Source: Actinoplanes derwentensis (GTDB lineage Bacteria > Actinomycetota > Actinomycetes > Mycobacteriales > Micromonosporaceae). Taken from it: 64,000 bases of DNA. The stretch lies in NCBI RefSeq assembly GCF_900104725.1, contig NZ_LT629758.1, positions 1,798,001 to 1,862,000 on the forward strand, given 5' to 3'. The translations under genes and the position numbers were made by a program. Positions within the stretch are counted from its first letter, which is position 1. Each line of letters begins with the position of its first letter. This document shows positions 1 to 9,277 of this stretch, in pieces. The notes beneath the pieces were generated by a model that was not told where the DNA came from, did no database searches, and worked only from the letters and a program-made list of their open reading frames with translations.

Positions 1-219
1 GCTGTGCGGCAGCGCGAAGTACAGCCCGCTCGCCACGTGCCCGCCGCCGCCGGGGCAGGAGCCCTTGCCGGCGTACCCGTCGAAGAACATCTCGTGGCAG
101 TGGTCGCAGTAGCGCCAGTAGTTCTGCGTCGGCGCGCCGGCCCGGGCCGGCGCCGGGATCGTCAAGGCCCCGGCGGCGACCGCGGCGCCCAGTAAAGTCC
201 GTCGTGTCAGGTTTGTCAT
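1..219 (-). CDS. Secreted small protein with Cys/His motif, 5' part only (runs off the left edge)
   Basis: Reading leftwards from an ATG at 219 the frame stays open to base 1, giving the first 73 residues. Residues 1-27 look like a twin-arginine-type or Sec signal peptide (MTNLTRRTLLGAAVAAGALT, then an AxA site near ARA/G). The mature part starts with a compact motif, NYWRYCDHCHEMFFDGY, followed by GSCPGGGGH, so three Cys and three His are spaced as in a small metal-binding knuckle. Similar motifs are found in secreted proteins of Actinobacteria, often fused to other domains; function unknown. The C-terminus lies outside the window. Confidence 0.7.
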   Translation of the reverse strand, partial: MTNLTRRTLLGAAVAAGALTIPAPARAGAPTQNYWRYCDHCHEMFFDGYAGKGSCPGGGGHVASGLYFALPHS

Positions 220-317
220 GTTTTCATGATAGATATCAGCCTTGGGGGATTTCGAACCGGCGGGCGTAGAGTCGAGGCACATCACCGGTACCGGTGGTCC
301 TGACGACGGGACGTCCG

Positions 318-1232
318 ATGGCATCACCGATCGTTTCCCGCGCCCGCGCGCAGGCCTTCTACCGTGCCGTGGTCACGGCGGGCCGGGCACCCTCGGCGCA
401 CAACACCCAACCGTGGCGGTGGCGCGCCTCCGGCCCGGTGCTGGACCTGCTCGCCGGCCCGGCCGGGCACCTCGCGATGATCGGCTGCGGCGCGGCCCTG
501 CACCACGCCCGGCTGAGTCTGGCCGCGCAGGGCTGGCGGGCGACCGTCGAGCGCCGCTCCCGTTCGGCCCGCTCCGGCCCGCTGGCCCGGTTGCGCCTGG
601 AGGGCCGGGCCCCGGCCAGTCCCGGCACCGCCCGGCTGGCCCGTGCCGTCCGTCAGCGGCACACCGACCCGCGGCCGGTCACCGGCCGGGCGATCACCGC
701 CGAGGAGATGCGCAACCTGGTCCGGGCGTTCCACTCGCACGATGTCGGGTTGCACGTGCTGCGTCCGCATCAGGTTCTCGACCTGGCGGTGGCGGTGGCC
801 GGCGAGGGTGCCGCCGACCCGGCTGAGCAGCAGTGGCACGAGCAGCTGGCGCTGTGGACCGGCGGTGACCGGATCGTCGGCGCCGCCGACCGTGGCCGGC
901 TGCCCGTGCGGTGCGGCTCGCGGGACCGGGCGGCGACGTTCGCTGTCCTGCACGGGCGCGGCGATCACGACATGGACTGGTTGTACGCGGGGGAGGCGCT
1001 GTCGGCGGGCTGGCTGGCGGCTACTCAGCAGGGGGTGTCGGTGCTGCCGTTCTCGGCGCCGATCGAGCGGGCGGACGCGCGGGAGATGCTGCGGCGGGCG
1101 GTGCCCGAGGCGGCCCAGCCGTACGTGATGATCCGCCTGGGCCGCCACGCCACCCAGGCTGTCGCGGGCCCCACCTCGCGGCTGGGTGTCCGGCAGATCA
1201 TCGACCGGGGTACACGCCGGCAAACGGTGTGA
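318..1232 (+). CDS. Acg-like nitroreductase family protein
   Basis: About 304 residues. The N-terminal SAHNTQPW motif and the duplicated nitroreductase-like halves are the signature of the Acg family (Mycobacterium Rv2032-like), which bind FMN but have a lid and lack ordinary nitroreductase activity in the studied members. In mycobacteria acg is under hypoxia/dormancy control; here the next gene is a GAF/PAS histidine kinase of the same general type, which suggests a redox or dormancy link (inference). I chose the ATG at 318 because a GGGACG ribosome-binding-like sequence precedes it; a GTG at 294 in frame is possible. The end of the gene is 63 bp before the kinase, so the two may be co-transcribed. 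Confidence 0.75.
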   Translation: MASPIVSRARAQAFYRAVVTAGRAPSAHNTQPWRWRASGPVLDLLAGPAGHLAMIGCGAALHHARLSLAAQGWRATVERRSRSARSGPLARLRLEGRAPASPGTARLARAVRQRHTDPRPVTGRAITAEEMRNLVRAFHSHDVGLHVLRPHQVLDLAVAVAGEGAADPAEQQWHEQLALWTGGDRIVGAADRGRLPVRCGSRDRAATFAVLHGRGDHDMDWLYAGEALSAGWLAATQQGVSVLPFSAPIERADAREMLRRAVPEAAQPYVMIRLGRHATQAVAGPTSRLGVRQIIDRGTRRQTV

Positions 1233-1295
1233 TTCGCGGCGGCCGTCCGGGGAACATCATCGACGACCCGTTGCCGCACCCGAATCAGGTTGATC

Positions 1296-3311
1296 ATGCT
1301 GTTCGTCGACGAGACAGTGCTGGGCGATCCCGCGCGCCTGGCGGCGGTGGACCGGGCGCGACGGTTGTTACCCGTACAGCCGCTGCCGTTGAACGCGCTG
1401 GTCCGGATGGCCGCCCGGCTGTTGCACGCGCCGCTGGCGACGATGGCCCTCGCGGGCCGTGACGGGGAGCACCTGGTGAGCGCGCACGGAGCCGGGGAGG
1501 CGGGCGCCGAGGGGGCGTGCGGGCACGTGGTCAGCCTGAACCGCCCGGTGCGCAGCGGTTTCCTGGGGGTGCCGATCCGTGACGACGGCGGCCAGCCGGT
1601 CGGGGCCCTCGCCGTCTTCGACTCCGCGGAGCGGGTGTGGACCGACGGTGAGGAGGCGGCGCTGACCGAGATCGCCGAGCTGCTGCGGGCCACCGGCGAG
1701 GCGGAGGCACGGGACCGTAGCCTGCTGTCGGTGCTGCTGGAGAACCTGTCGGCGTCGGTCATCGCCTGTGACGACACCGGCCGGGTGATCGCGTTGAACC
1801 GGTCGGCGCGGGAGGCGCACGGGCTGTCCGCGACCGGGCCGATGCCGCCGGACTACGAGTCGACCGCCGACGGGGTGCTGCGCGACTCCGCGATGCGGCC
1901 GCTGGCCGGGGATCACACTCCGTTGATCCGCGCGCTGCACGGGGAACACCTCGACGCGGTGGACGTGCTGACCACCACGCCCGGCGACCAGATCCGCACC
2001 TTCGCGACCACGGCCCGGCCGCTGACCGCCCGGGACGGGCGGTTGCTGGGCGCGCTGGCGGTGGCCGACGAGCTGACCGAGATCCGCCGGGCCGAACGGT
2101 TCCGGATCTGTCACCTGGCCGTCGACAAGGCGCTGCGTACCGCGCAGACCGAGTCCGGCGCGGCCCTCGGGGTGCTGACGGCGGTCGGGACCACGCTGGG
2201 CTGGCCGTGCGCGGAGCTGTTCCTGATCGACGAGTCCACCGGTCTGCTGCGGTCGGCCGCGCACTGGGACGTCTCCGGTCACGACACCGACGGCTTCTTC
2301 GGCAACCCGCCGAGCCGGGGGATGGGCGTGACCGGTCGGGTCTGGGAGTCCGGTCGCCCACTCTGGGTGGCCGACGTGGCCATCGACGACGACCTGATCA
2401 AACCCCGGGAGCTTGCTGAGGTACGTGTCTGGCGGCGCCGTGGCATCCGGACGGTGCTGGCGGTCCCGGTGCACGACGGCGACACGATGCTGGGTGTCCT
2501 GATCTGCTGCGCCGACTCCCGGGAGGACCACGAGCAGCTGCTCACCGTGCTGCTGGAGGGGGTGGCCGCCCAGTTCGGCGTGTATGTCGCGTCGCGCCGC
2601 ACCGCGCAGGTGACCCGGCAGCTGGCTCGCGCCCAGGACGACCTGATCGCTCTGGTCGGCCACGAGATGCGTACCCCACTGACCTCGATCGCCGCGAATG
2701 TGACGATGCTCGTCGAGGACTCCGGCGATCTCGGCGAGGACGTCCGCCAGATGCTGCGTTCTGTGGCCCGCAACACCACCGCGCTCCAGCGGATCGTGGA
2801 CAAGCTGCTCGACCTGGCCGGCCTGGACTCCGGCTACCTGCTGCTGGATCTGGAGAAGGTCGACCTGGCCGTGCTGCTGGCCGGCACGGTGTCCGCTACC
2901 CGGCACCTGGCCGCCGACACCGGTGTGGTGCTGCGGACCGCGCTGCCGGCGCATCTGGTCCTGGACGGGGACACCGTCCGGTTGCGGCAGGTCGTCGACG
3001 ATCTGCTGTCCAACGCGGTCAAGTACAGCCCGCTCGGGGGTGAGGTCCGCATCGCACTCACGACCGACGACACGATGGCCGAACTCCGGATCACCGACAC
3101 CGGTATCGGTACCTCGGCGGACGAGCGCGGGCGGGTCTTCGACCGGTTCTTCCGGGGCAGCAACGTCCGGCATCAGGGCACCGTCGGCAGCGGGCTCGGG
3201 CTCAGCCTGGCCAGCACGATCGTGCGGATGCACGGCGGAGCCATCCAGCTGGCCGCCAACCAGCCGACCGGCACCGTGGTCACCGTGCGGCTGCCGCTGC
3301 CCGTGGCGTGA
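1296..3311 (+). CDS. GAF-PAS-GAF sensor histidine kinase
   Basis: 671 residues and no membrane segment, so it is a cytoplasmic sensor. Domain order read from the translation: a GAF-like domain (about 20-140), a PAS domain (about 145-265, with typical LLENLSASVIACDDTG start), a second GAF (about 275-435), a HisKA dimerisation domain with the phospho-acceptor in LVGHEMRTPL near residue 455, and a HATPase with N box (LLSNAVKYS), DTGIG and GSGLGLS boxes. No cognate response regulator is next to it. It follows the Acg-like gene and ends only 9 bp from the convergent GntR gene. The ATG at 1296 is preceded by AGGT; a TTG two codons upstream is less likely. The signal is unknown; DosS-type redox sensing is one possibility, but no heme-ligand evidence can be read from the sequence. 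Confidence 0.85.
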   Translation: MLFVDETVLGDPARLAAVDRARRLLPVQPLPLNALVRMAARLLHAPLATMALAGRDGEHLVSAHGAGEAGAEGACGHVVSLNRPVRSGFLGVPIRDDGGQPVGALAVFDSAERVWTDGEEAALTEIAELLRATGEAEARDRSLLSVLLENLSASVIACDDTGRVIALNRSAREAHGLSATGPMPPDYESTADGVLRDSAMRPLAGDHTPLIRALHGEHLDAVDVLTTTPGDQIRTFATTARPLTARDGRLLGALAVADELTEIRRAERFRICHLAVDKALRTAQTESGAALGVLTAVGTTLGWPCAELFLIDESTGLLRSAAHWDVSGHDTDGFFGNPPSRGMGVTGRVWESGRPLWVADVAIDDDLIKPRELAEVRVWRRRGIRTVLAVPVHDGDTMLGVLICCADSREDHEQLLTVLLEGVAAQFGVYVASRRTAQVTRQLARAQDDLIALVGHEMRTPLTSIAANVTMLVEDSGDLGEDVRQMLRSVARNTTALQRIVDKLLDLAGLDSGYLLLDLEKVDLAVLLAGTVSATRHLAADTGVVLRTALPAHLVLDGDTVRLRQVVDDLLSNAVKYSPLGGEVRIALTTDDTMAELRITDTGIGTSADERGRVFDRFFRGSNVRHQGTVGSGLGLSLASTIVRMHGGAIQLAANQPTGTVVTVRLPLPVA

Positions 3312-3320
3312 GGGCCCGGT

Positions 3321-4061
3321 CTACTTCTGGATCAGGGTCATCTCGAACGCGTAGAAGTCCGGGCGGTAGACGTGCCGGCCGAACTCCACCACGCGGCCCT
3401 CGTTGTCGTACGCGGTGCGCTCCATGGTCAGCAGGGGCGCGCCTGGTTCCTCGGCGAGCAGCGCCGCCTCGGCGGGGGTGGCGCGGCGGGAGCCGATGCG
3501 CTGCTGGGCCACCGACATGGAGACGTTGGCCCGGCGCAGCGAGGAGTAGAGACCCTCGTTCTCCAGGTCGAACGGTGCCAGGTCGACCATGTCGCACCGC
3601 AGGTAGTTGCGCAGGATCGCCAGGGGCTCGTCGCCGATCAGGCGCAGCCGTTCCAGGTCCCAGATCTCGTCGTCGGGGGTGGTCCGCAGCGCGTGCGAGA
3701 GCGCGGCGTCGGCGGGGATCCGGTCCTGCCGCAGGATCCGGGTGCGGGGACCCTGGCCGGCGCTGTTGAGGTCGTCGAAGAGGCTGGTCAGTTCGAGGGT
3801 GCGCCGGACCTGGCCGTGCACCACCTGGGTTCCGACGCCGCGTTTGCGGACCAGCATGCCCTTGTCGACCAGCAGCTGGATCGCCTGGCGGATGGTGGGG
3901 CGGGAGAGGCCGAGCTGCTGGGCGAGGGCGATCTCGTTCTCCAGCCGGTCGCCGGGGCGCAGCGCGCCGTCCACGATCGCCCGCTCGAACTGCTCGGCGA
4001 CCTGGAAATACAGCGGCACGGGGCTGGCCCGGTCGAGGGTGACGGGAGGGGGGAAGCTCAC
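3321..4061 (-). CDS. GntR/HutC family regulator, probable repressor of the inositol genes
   Basis: 246 residues. Residues about 10-80 form the winged helix-turn-helix of the GntR family (PLYFQVAEQFERAIVDG ... LSRPTIRQAI), followed by a UTRA ligand-binding domain (about 95-240) as in the HutC subfamily. It is transcribed divergently from the myo-inositol catabolic genes, the usual position of a pathway-specific repressor (GntR-type IolR in actinobacteria). Two TGTC-N2-GACA repeats lie in the shared intergenic region and a third lies before iolC; I infer these are its operators. Likely effector: an inositol degradation intermediate (inference). Confidence 0.85.
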   Translation of the reverse strand: MSFPPPVTLDRASPVPLYFQVAEQFERAIVDGALRPGDRLENEIALAQQLGLSRPTIRQAIQLLVDKGMLVRKRGVGTQVVHGQVRRTLELTSLFDDLNSAGQGPRTRILRQDRIPADAALSHALRTTPDDEIWDLERLRLIGDEPLAILRNYLRCDMVDLAPFDLENEGLYSSLRRANVSMSVAQQRIGSRRATPAEAALLAEEPGAPLLTMERTAYDNEGRVVEFGRHVYRPDFYAFEMTLIQK

Positions 4062-4094
4062 GCTATGAATCTACCTCTCGCCGGGCAACGTCCT

Positions 4095-4116
4095 AATGTC
4101 CTGACAAACTATTGAC
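4095..4116. promoter_or_regulatory. Candidate GntR operator 1 with overlapping -35 element
   Basis: Contains TGTCCTGACA (4097-4106), an inverted repeat TGTC-N2-GACA, followed by AA and then TTGACA (4112-4117), which fits a -35 hexamer for the iolE-side transcript. The 22-base block matches the block at 11141-11162 upstream of iolC at 20 of 22 positions. Recurrence at two promoters of the same pathway is the evidence; binding is inferred. Confidence 0.6.
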
Positions 4117-4159
4117 AGGGGGTTGTGACCGCGAGCACAGTTCATCTGGTCGAAACGAG

Positions 4160-4173
4160 TTTGTCACGACAAA
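4160..4173. promoter_or_regulatory. Candidate GntR operator 2
   Basis: TTTGTCACGACAAA is an inverted repeat with perfect 6-bp arms and a 2-bp spacer, the most symmetrical version of the TGTC-N2-GACA motif in this region. It lies 24 bp upstream of the iolE-like start codon, where a bound repressor would block transcription or initiation. Confidence 0.55.
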
Positions 4174-4196
4174 GTATTCAGCGGAAGGGACGAACG

Positions 4197-5090
4197 ATGG
4201 TCGCAGGTCAGCAGGCCTCCGCCCGGGACCGGATCGCCGGTGCCCCCATCTCCTGGGGCGTGTGCGAGGTACCGAACTGGGGTTACCAGATGCCCGCCGA
4301 GCGGGTTCTCGCCGACATGCAGAGCCTGGGGCTGCGGGCCACCGAGTTCGGGCCGGACGGGTTCCTCCCGGACGCACCGGCCGACAAGGCGACACTGCTG
4401 CGGTCGTACGGGCTGCAGGGTGTCGGGGGTTTCCTGCCCGTGGTCCTGCACGACCCCGGACATGACCCGATCGGTGAGGTGGACGTCTTCGCCGACGCCT
4501 GTCTCGCCTCCGGCGCGGGGGTGATCGTGCTGGCCGCGATCACCGGGCTGGACGGTTACGACGTGCGCCCCACCCTCGACGAGCTGCAGTGGAAGACCCT
4601 GCTCGGCAACCTGGACCGGATCGCCGCGCACGCCGCCGGGCGCGGCCTGCTCGCGGTGATCCACCCGCACATGGGCACGATGGTGGAGGGCGCCACCGAC
4701 GTGCAGCGGGTCCTGGACGGCTCGCAGATCGGCCTGTGCGTCGACACCGGGCACCTGGTGGCCGCCGGCGCCGACCCGGTCGCGATCACCGTGGCCAACC
4801 CGTCCCGGGTCAAGCACGTGCACCTCAAGGACGTCGACGCCGCCCGCGCGGCCCGGGTGGTGGCCGGCGAGATCTCCTTCTCGGACGCGGTCGCCGACGG
4901 CATGTGGACCGTCCTCGGCGAGGGGTCGGTCGACGTCCGGGCCATGATCGACGCGCTGGAGGGTTCCGGCTACCAGGGCTGGTACGTGCTGGAGCAGGAC
5001 TTGATGCTCCGCGACGGGGAACCCGGTGGTGAGGGGCCGATCGCCGACGTACGACGGTGCCTGGCGTTCGTCGAGAAGGCGCTCTCGTAG
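4197..5090 (+). CDS. IolE-like TIM-barrel enzyme (myo-inosose-2 dehydratase family)
   Basis: 297 residues with the AP endonuclease 2/xylose isomerase-like TIM-barrel fold. The start (APISWGVCEVPNWGYQM) and the metal-site segments (HPHMGTMVE; CVDTGHL; VKHVHLKDV) match inosose dehydratases (IolE), which convert scyllo-inosose to the trihydroxycyclohexane-dione that IolD hydrolyses. It is the first gene after the divergent promoter, ahead of the transporter. The ATG at 4197 has a GAAGGGA ribosome binding site; upstream in-frame codons fall inside the operator region. An unspecified sugar-phosphate isomerase/epimerase is the alternative, but the locus favours IolE. Confidence 0.75.
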   Translation: MVAGQQASARDRIAGAPISWGVCEVPNWGYQMPAERVLADMQSLGLRATEFGPDGFLPDAPADKATLLRSYGLQGVGGFLPVVLHDPGHDPIGEVDVFADACLASGAGVIVLAAITGLDGYDVRPTLDELQWKTLLGNLDRIAAHAAGRGLLAVIHPHMGTMVEGATDVQRVLDGSQIGLCVDTGHLVAAGADPVAITVANPSRVKHVHLKDVDAARAARVVAGEISFSDAVADGMWTVLGEGSVDVRAMIDALEGSGYQGWYVLEQDLMLRDGEPGGEGPIADVRRCLAFVEKALS

Positions 5091-5147
5091 ATCATCTTTG
5101 CAAGTGCTCCCATGAAGTTGTTCTCACACACGAAAAGGAACGCACAT

Positions 5148-6137
5148 ATGAAGATGCAGCGAATCGTCGGAACCGTCGGGGCCGCCATACTGGCCGGCAC
5201 CGTCCTGGTGGCCTGTAGCGGCACCGGCAAGGAGGAGGACACCTCCTCCACCACCACCACCGGCGGCGGCACCAAGAGCAGCGGGTTCACCTACGCCGTC
5301 GTCACCCACTCGGGCCCCGGCGACGCCTTCTGGGACCGGGTGAAGTCCGGCGCGGAGAAGGCCGGTGCGGACTACGGCGCGACGATTCAGTACAACTCCG
5401 ACCCCGACCCGGCCAAGCAGTCGCAGCTGATCGACGCCGCCGTGGCCAGCAAGGTCAACGGCATCGTGGTCTCGATGGCCAACCCCGACGGTCTCGAGGA
5501 GAGCGTCAAGAAGGCCGTCGCCGCCGGTATCCCGGTGGTCACCATCAACTCCGGCCTGGACAAGTTCAAGGAGTTCGGGGCGATCACCCACGTCGGTCAG
5601 AGTGAGTCGGTCGCGGGCGAGGCCGTCGGCGCCCGGCTGAAGTCCGAGGGCCAGACCAAGGCCGTCTGTGTGATCCAGGAAGCCGGCAACGTGGGCCTGG
5701 AGGAGCGCTGCGCCGCCGCCGCCAAGGCCTTCGGCGCGATGGAGAACCTGCAGGTCGACGGCACCGACGACGCCGCGGTCCAGGCCTCGATCACCTCCAA
5801 GCTGCAGGCCGACCCGGCCATCGACACGGTGCTGACCCTCGGCGGGCAGTACGCCGTCGACGCCGTGAACGCCGTCGGTGAGGCGAGCAGCAAGGCCAAG
5901 GTGGCCACCTTCGACCTGTCCGAGGACGTGGTCACCAACATCGAGAGCGGCAAGATCCTGTTCGCGGTCGACCAGCAGCCTTACGTGCAGGGCTTCCTCG
6001 GGGTCACCACGCTCTACCTGAAGTCGGTCAACGGCAACGACGTGGGTGGTGGCCAGCCGATCAACTCCGGTCCTGCCTTCGTGACCAAGGAGAACGCCGC
6101 ACAGGTCGCCGAGTTCGCCGCCAAGGGCACCCGCTGA
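5148..6137 (+). CDS. Sugar ABC transporter substrate-binding lipoprotein (inositol uptake, inferred)
   Basis: 329 residues. The N-terminus is a lipoprotein signal with lipobox LVAC (Cys near residue 23), then a Ser/Thr-rich linker and a periplasmic-binding type I fold (family of RbsB/IbpA): FWDRVKSGAEKAG, then SNINGI-like VNGIVVSMANP, and a hinge region ending in a solvent-exposed C-terminus. It is anchored outside the membrane and delivers substrate to the permease and ATPase downstream. ATG 5148 has AAAAGGA in front. No operator-like repeat was seen in the 57-bp gap from the previous gene, so it is probably read from the iolE-side promoter. Confidence 0.85.
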   Translation: MKMQRIVGTVGAAILAGTVLVACSGTGKEEDTSSTTTTGGGTKSSGFTYAVVTHSGPGDAFWDRVKSGAEKAGADYGATIQYNSDPDPAKQSQLIDAAVASKVNGIVVSMANPDGLEESVKKAVAAGIPVVTINSGLDKFKEFGAITHVGQSESVAGEAVGARLKSEGQTKAVCVIQEAGNVGLEERCAAAAKAFGAMENLQVDGTDDAAVQASITSKLQADPAIDTVLTLGGQYAVDAVNAVGEASSKAKVATFDLSEDVVTNIESGKILFAVDQQPYVQGFLGVTTLYLKSVNGNDVGGGQPINSGPAFVTKENAAQVAEFAAKGTR

Positions 6138-6228
6138 CGACCGGGCCGGGTACGGCCAGCCGCCGTACCCGGCCTCGTTCCCCCTCCCGCACACCCCCCA
6201 ACGCCTCCAGCGAGGAGTAGTTCGGCTC

Positions 6229-7266
6229 ATGTCGACAGCAACGGCGGTCGACGAGCGCGTCAGCGGCTCGTCGAATTTCACCAAGGTCCTGAAGAGACCC
6301 GAGAGCGGGGCGATGGTCGCCGCCATCGTCATCTTCCTGTGGTTCGCCCTGACCACCGACGCGTTCGCGACCTCCGGCGGATCCAGCACCTGGCTCCTGG
6401 GTTCCTCGACGATCGGCATCATGGCCGTCGCCGTGGCACTCCTGATGATCGGCGGCGAATTCGACCTCTCCGCCGGAGCGATGACCGGATTCACCGGCCT
6501 GCTGGTCGGCATCCTCACCACCGAGTACGGCCTGAACATCTGGGTCGCCATCGTCGTCTCCCTGGTCCTGGCCCTGCTGATCGGCGCGGTCAACGGCATC
6601 CTGGTGATGAAGACCGGACTGCCCAGTTTCATCGTCACCCTCGGCACCTTCTTCGTCCTGCAGGGCGTGGACCTGGCCGGCACCAAGGCGCTGATCGGTC
6701 AGGTCGCCATCCAGGGCATGGCCAAGGTGCCCTACTACGACCAGCCGCACGCGATCTTCGGCTCCGCGGTGACCTGGGGCGACGGCGGTTCGGTCTACGC
6801 CTCGGTCTTCTGGTGGATCGGCGTGACAGCGGTCGCCACCTGGGTCCTGATGCGTACCCGGATCGGTAACTGGATCTTCGCGCTCGGCGGCGCCCAGCAG
6901 TCCGCCCGCCAGGTCGGCGTCCCGGTGTTCCGGGCCAAGGTCGGCCTGTTCATGACCACGGCGGCGGCCGGCTGGCTGGTCGGCATGCTCACCCTCTTCC
7001 GCACCTCGACGGTGCAGGCCAACACCGGTGTCGGCCAGGAGTTCATCTACATCATCTGCGCCGTGGTCGGCGGCTGCCTGCTGACCGGCGGTTACGGCTC
7101 GGCGATCGGCGCGGCCTTCGGCGCCCTCATCTACGGCATGGTCAACCAGGGCATCGTCTACTCCGGCTGGGACAGCAACTGGCTGAAGACCTTCCTCGGC
7201 GCGATGCTGCTGGGTGCGGTGCTGCTCAACGAGTGGGTCCGGCGCAGAGCGGAGCAGTCCCGATGA
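6229..7266 (+). CDS. Sugar ABC transporter permease (RbsC-like)
   Basis: 345 residues with about ten hydrophobic segments and the typical BPD_transp_2 region near residues 200-230 ([27 protein letters not shown]), which contacts the ATPase. FDLSAGAM near residue 80 is a conserved feature of ribose/xylose/inositol permeases. The stop overlaps the start of the ATPase gene by 4 bp (ATGA), so the two are translationally coupled. Substrate is inferred from the inositol genes on both sides. Confidence 0.88.
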   Translation: MSTATAVDERVSGSSNFTKVLKRPESGAMVAAIVIFLWFALTTDAFATSGGSSTWLLGSSTIGIMAVAVALLMIGGEFDLSAGAMTGFTGLLVGILTTEYGLNIWVAIVVSLVLALLIGAVNGILVMKTGLPSFIVTLGTFFVLQGVDLAGTKALIGQVAIQGMAKVPYYDQPHAIFGSAVTWGDGGSVYASVFWWIGVTAVATWVLMRTRIGNWIFALGGAQQSARQVGVPVFRAKVGLFMTTAAAGWLVGMLTLFRTSTVQANTGVGQEFIYIICAVVGGCLLTGGYGSAIGAAFGALIYGMVNQGIVYSGWDSNWLKTFLGAMLLGAVLLNEWVRRRAEQSR

Positions 7267-8108
7267 CCGAACAGGACACCAAAGACATGGACGTTCTCGT
7301 CGAGGTACGCGACATCGGCAAGCGGTACGGCAACATCATCGCCCTCAGTGACGTCAGCACGTCGGTGCGGGCCGGGGAGGTGACCTGCGTGCTCGGCGAC
7401 AACGGCGCCGGCAAGTCGACCTTCATCAAGATCCTCGCCGGATCGCACGCCCACACCGACGGCACCCTGCTCGTCGACGGGCAGGAACGCACGTTCAGCA
7501 GTCCCCGCGAGGCGCTCGACGCCGGGATCGCCACGGTCTACCAGGACCTTGCCGTGGTCCCGCTGATGCCGGTCTGGCGCAACTTCTTCCTCGGCAGCGA
7601 GGCCACCAAGGGCAGCGGGCCGCTGCGCCGTCTCGACGTGCCGTTCATGCGGAAGACGGCCAAGACCGAACTCGCCGCCATGGGCATCGACCTGCGCGAC
7701 GTCGACCAGCCGATCGGCACCCTGTCCGGCGGTGAGCGGCAGTGCGTGGCGATCGCCCGGGCCGTGTACTTCGGCGCGCGGGTGCTGATCCTCGACGAAC
7801 CGACCGCGGCACTGGGCGTCAAACAGTCGGGTGTGGTGCTCAAGTACATCGCCAAGGCCCGCGACCGTGGCCTGGGCGTCGTCTTCATCACCCACAACCC
7901 GCACCACGCGCACCCGGTCGGCGACCGGTTCATGCTGCTGCGCCGGGGCCGCAGCCTCGGCGACTTCGCCAAGGCCGAACTGTCGATGGACGACCTGGTC
8001 TCGATGATGGCCGGCGGCGCCGAACTGGAGGCCTTGGCCCACGAGCTGGAACGCTCGATGGGCGCCGACTCGGCCGTCGTGCACGAACTCAAGGAGGACC
8101 TGCGATGA
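7263..8108 (+). CDS. Sugar ABC transporter ATP-binding protein
   Basis: 281 residues, a single ABC cassette. Walker A is GDNGAGKST near residue 47, the Q-loop VYQDLAVVP, the signature LSGGERQ, Walker [15 protein letters not shown] and the H-loop FITHN. The usual two-cassette RbsA/MglA form is about 500 residues, so this is the half-size version that must dimerise. Start and stop both overlap neighbours by 4 bp (ATGA), which places it firmly inside the operon. Confidence 0.9.
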   Translation: MTEQDTKDMDVLVEVRDIGKRYGNIIALSDVSTSVRAGEVTCVLGDNGAGKSTFIKILAGSHAHTDGTLLVDGQERTFSSPREALDAGIATVYQDLAVVPLMPVWRNFFLGSEATKGSGPLRRLDVPFMRKTAKTELAAMGIDLRDVDQPIGTLSGGERQCVAIARAVYFGARVLILDEPTAALGVKQSGVVLKYIAKARDRGLGVVFITHNPHHAHPVGDRFMLLRRGRSLGDFAKAELSMDDLVSMMAGGAELEALAHELERSMGADSAVVHELKEDLR

Positions 8109-9277
8109 CCGCGGGCAAACCCACCCTCGGTGTCGGTGTCGTCGGCTTCGGCTGGATGGGACAGGTGCACGCCCGGGCGTTCAGCAGGCTGCTGCAGCAC
8201 TATCCGGACGCCCCGCTGCGGCCGCGGTTCGTGGCGGTGGCCGACACCGCCACCGACGACCGCAGTCAGCGGGCCGCCGCGGCCTTCGGCTTCGAGCACC
8301 AGCTCACCGACTGGCGGGACCTGATCGCCCGCGACGACGTTGACGTGGTCTGCGTGACCGGCCCGAACTTCATCCACCGCGACGTCGCCGTCGCGGCGGC
8401 ACAGGCCGGCAAACACCTGTGGGTGGAGAAACCGGCCGGGCGGACCTCGGCCGAGACCGGCGAGATCGTCGCGGCCGTGCAGGCGGCCGGGGTGCAGGCG
8501 GCGGCCGGGTTCAACTACCGCAACGCCCCCGCCGTCGAGTACGCCCGGCACCTGGTCCGGTCCGGTCGTCTCGGCCGGATCGAGCACACCGCGGTCCGGT
8601 TCTGCTCGGATTACTCGGCCCACCCGGACGGGGCGCTGACCTGGCGTTTCCAGAACGAGTTCGCCGGTTCCGGAGTTCTCGGCGACCTGGTCAGCCACGC
8701 CGTCGACCTGGTCCGTTTCGTGGTCGGCGATCTGACCGAACTGGTGGTCGACCGGGCCACCTTCATCACCGAGCGGCCCGCCGCCCTCGGGGCCGCCTCG
8801 CACTTCAGCCGGGGCGCGGACGGGCCACGGCTGCCGGTGGAGAACGAGGACTACGTCGCGGCTCTGCTGCGCCTGGCCGACGGGTCGCGGGGCACCTTGG
8901 AGTCCAGCCGCACCGAGGTCGGCGACCAGAACGCGTACTCCATCGAGGTGCACGGCACCGAGGGGGCACTGGCCTGGAACTACCGGCGGATGGGTGAGCT
9001 GCGGGTCTGCCTGGATCAGGACGTCCAGGACGCGCAGTACGCGACACTGATGGTGACGCCCGCGCATGGCGAACTGGGCGCGTTCCAGCCGGGTTCGGCC
9101 AACCCGATGAGCTACGACGATCTCAAGGTCGTCGAGGCGTACCGGCTGGTCGAATCGATCGGCACCGGCAAACCGGTCGGCGCCACCGTCACCGACGCGC
9201 TGATCGCGGCGCGGACCATCGACGCCATGCTGCTCTCCTCGCAGGAGCGCCGCTGGGTCACCCTCGGGGAGGCATGA
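8105..9277 (+). CDS. Gfo/Idh/MocA family dehydrogenase (scyllo-inositol or related)
   Basis: 390 residues. A Rossmann GFGWMG motif at the N-terminus, the family motif WVEKPAG near residue 108, and a C-terminal substrate domain with the NYRNAP and SHAVDL segments. It differs from the next gene (IolG-like) in size and sequence, so it probably handles a second inositol stereoisomer or an oxidised derivative, as in pathways with several inositol dehydrogenases. ATG 8105 overlaps the ATPase stop; ATG/TGA overlap also joins it to the next gene. Confidence 0.82.
   Translation: MTAGKPTLGVGVVGFGWMGQVHARAFSRLLQHYPDAPLRPRFVAVADTATDDRSQRAAAAFGFEHQLTDWRDLIARDDVDVVCVTGPNFIHRDVAVAAAQAGKHLWVEKPAGRTSAETGEIVAAVQAAGVQAAAGFNYRNAPAVEYARHLVRSGRLGRIEHTAVRFCSDYSAHPDGALTWRFQNEFAGSGVLGDLVSHAVDLVRFVVGDLTELVVDRATFITERPAALGAASHFSRGADGPRLPVENEDYVAALLRLADGSRGTLESSRTEVGDQNAYSIEVHGTEGALAWNYRRMGELRVCLDQDVQDAQYATLMVTPAHGELGAFQPGSANPMSYDDLKVVEAYRLVESIGTGKPVGATVTDALIAARTIDAMLLSSQERRWVTLGEA

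Noticed and set aside
5124..6686. 520-residue minus-strand frame over the substrate-binding and permease genes
   Set aside because: Antisense shadow of two well-supported transport genes.
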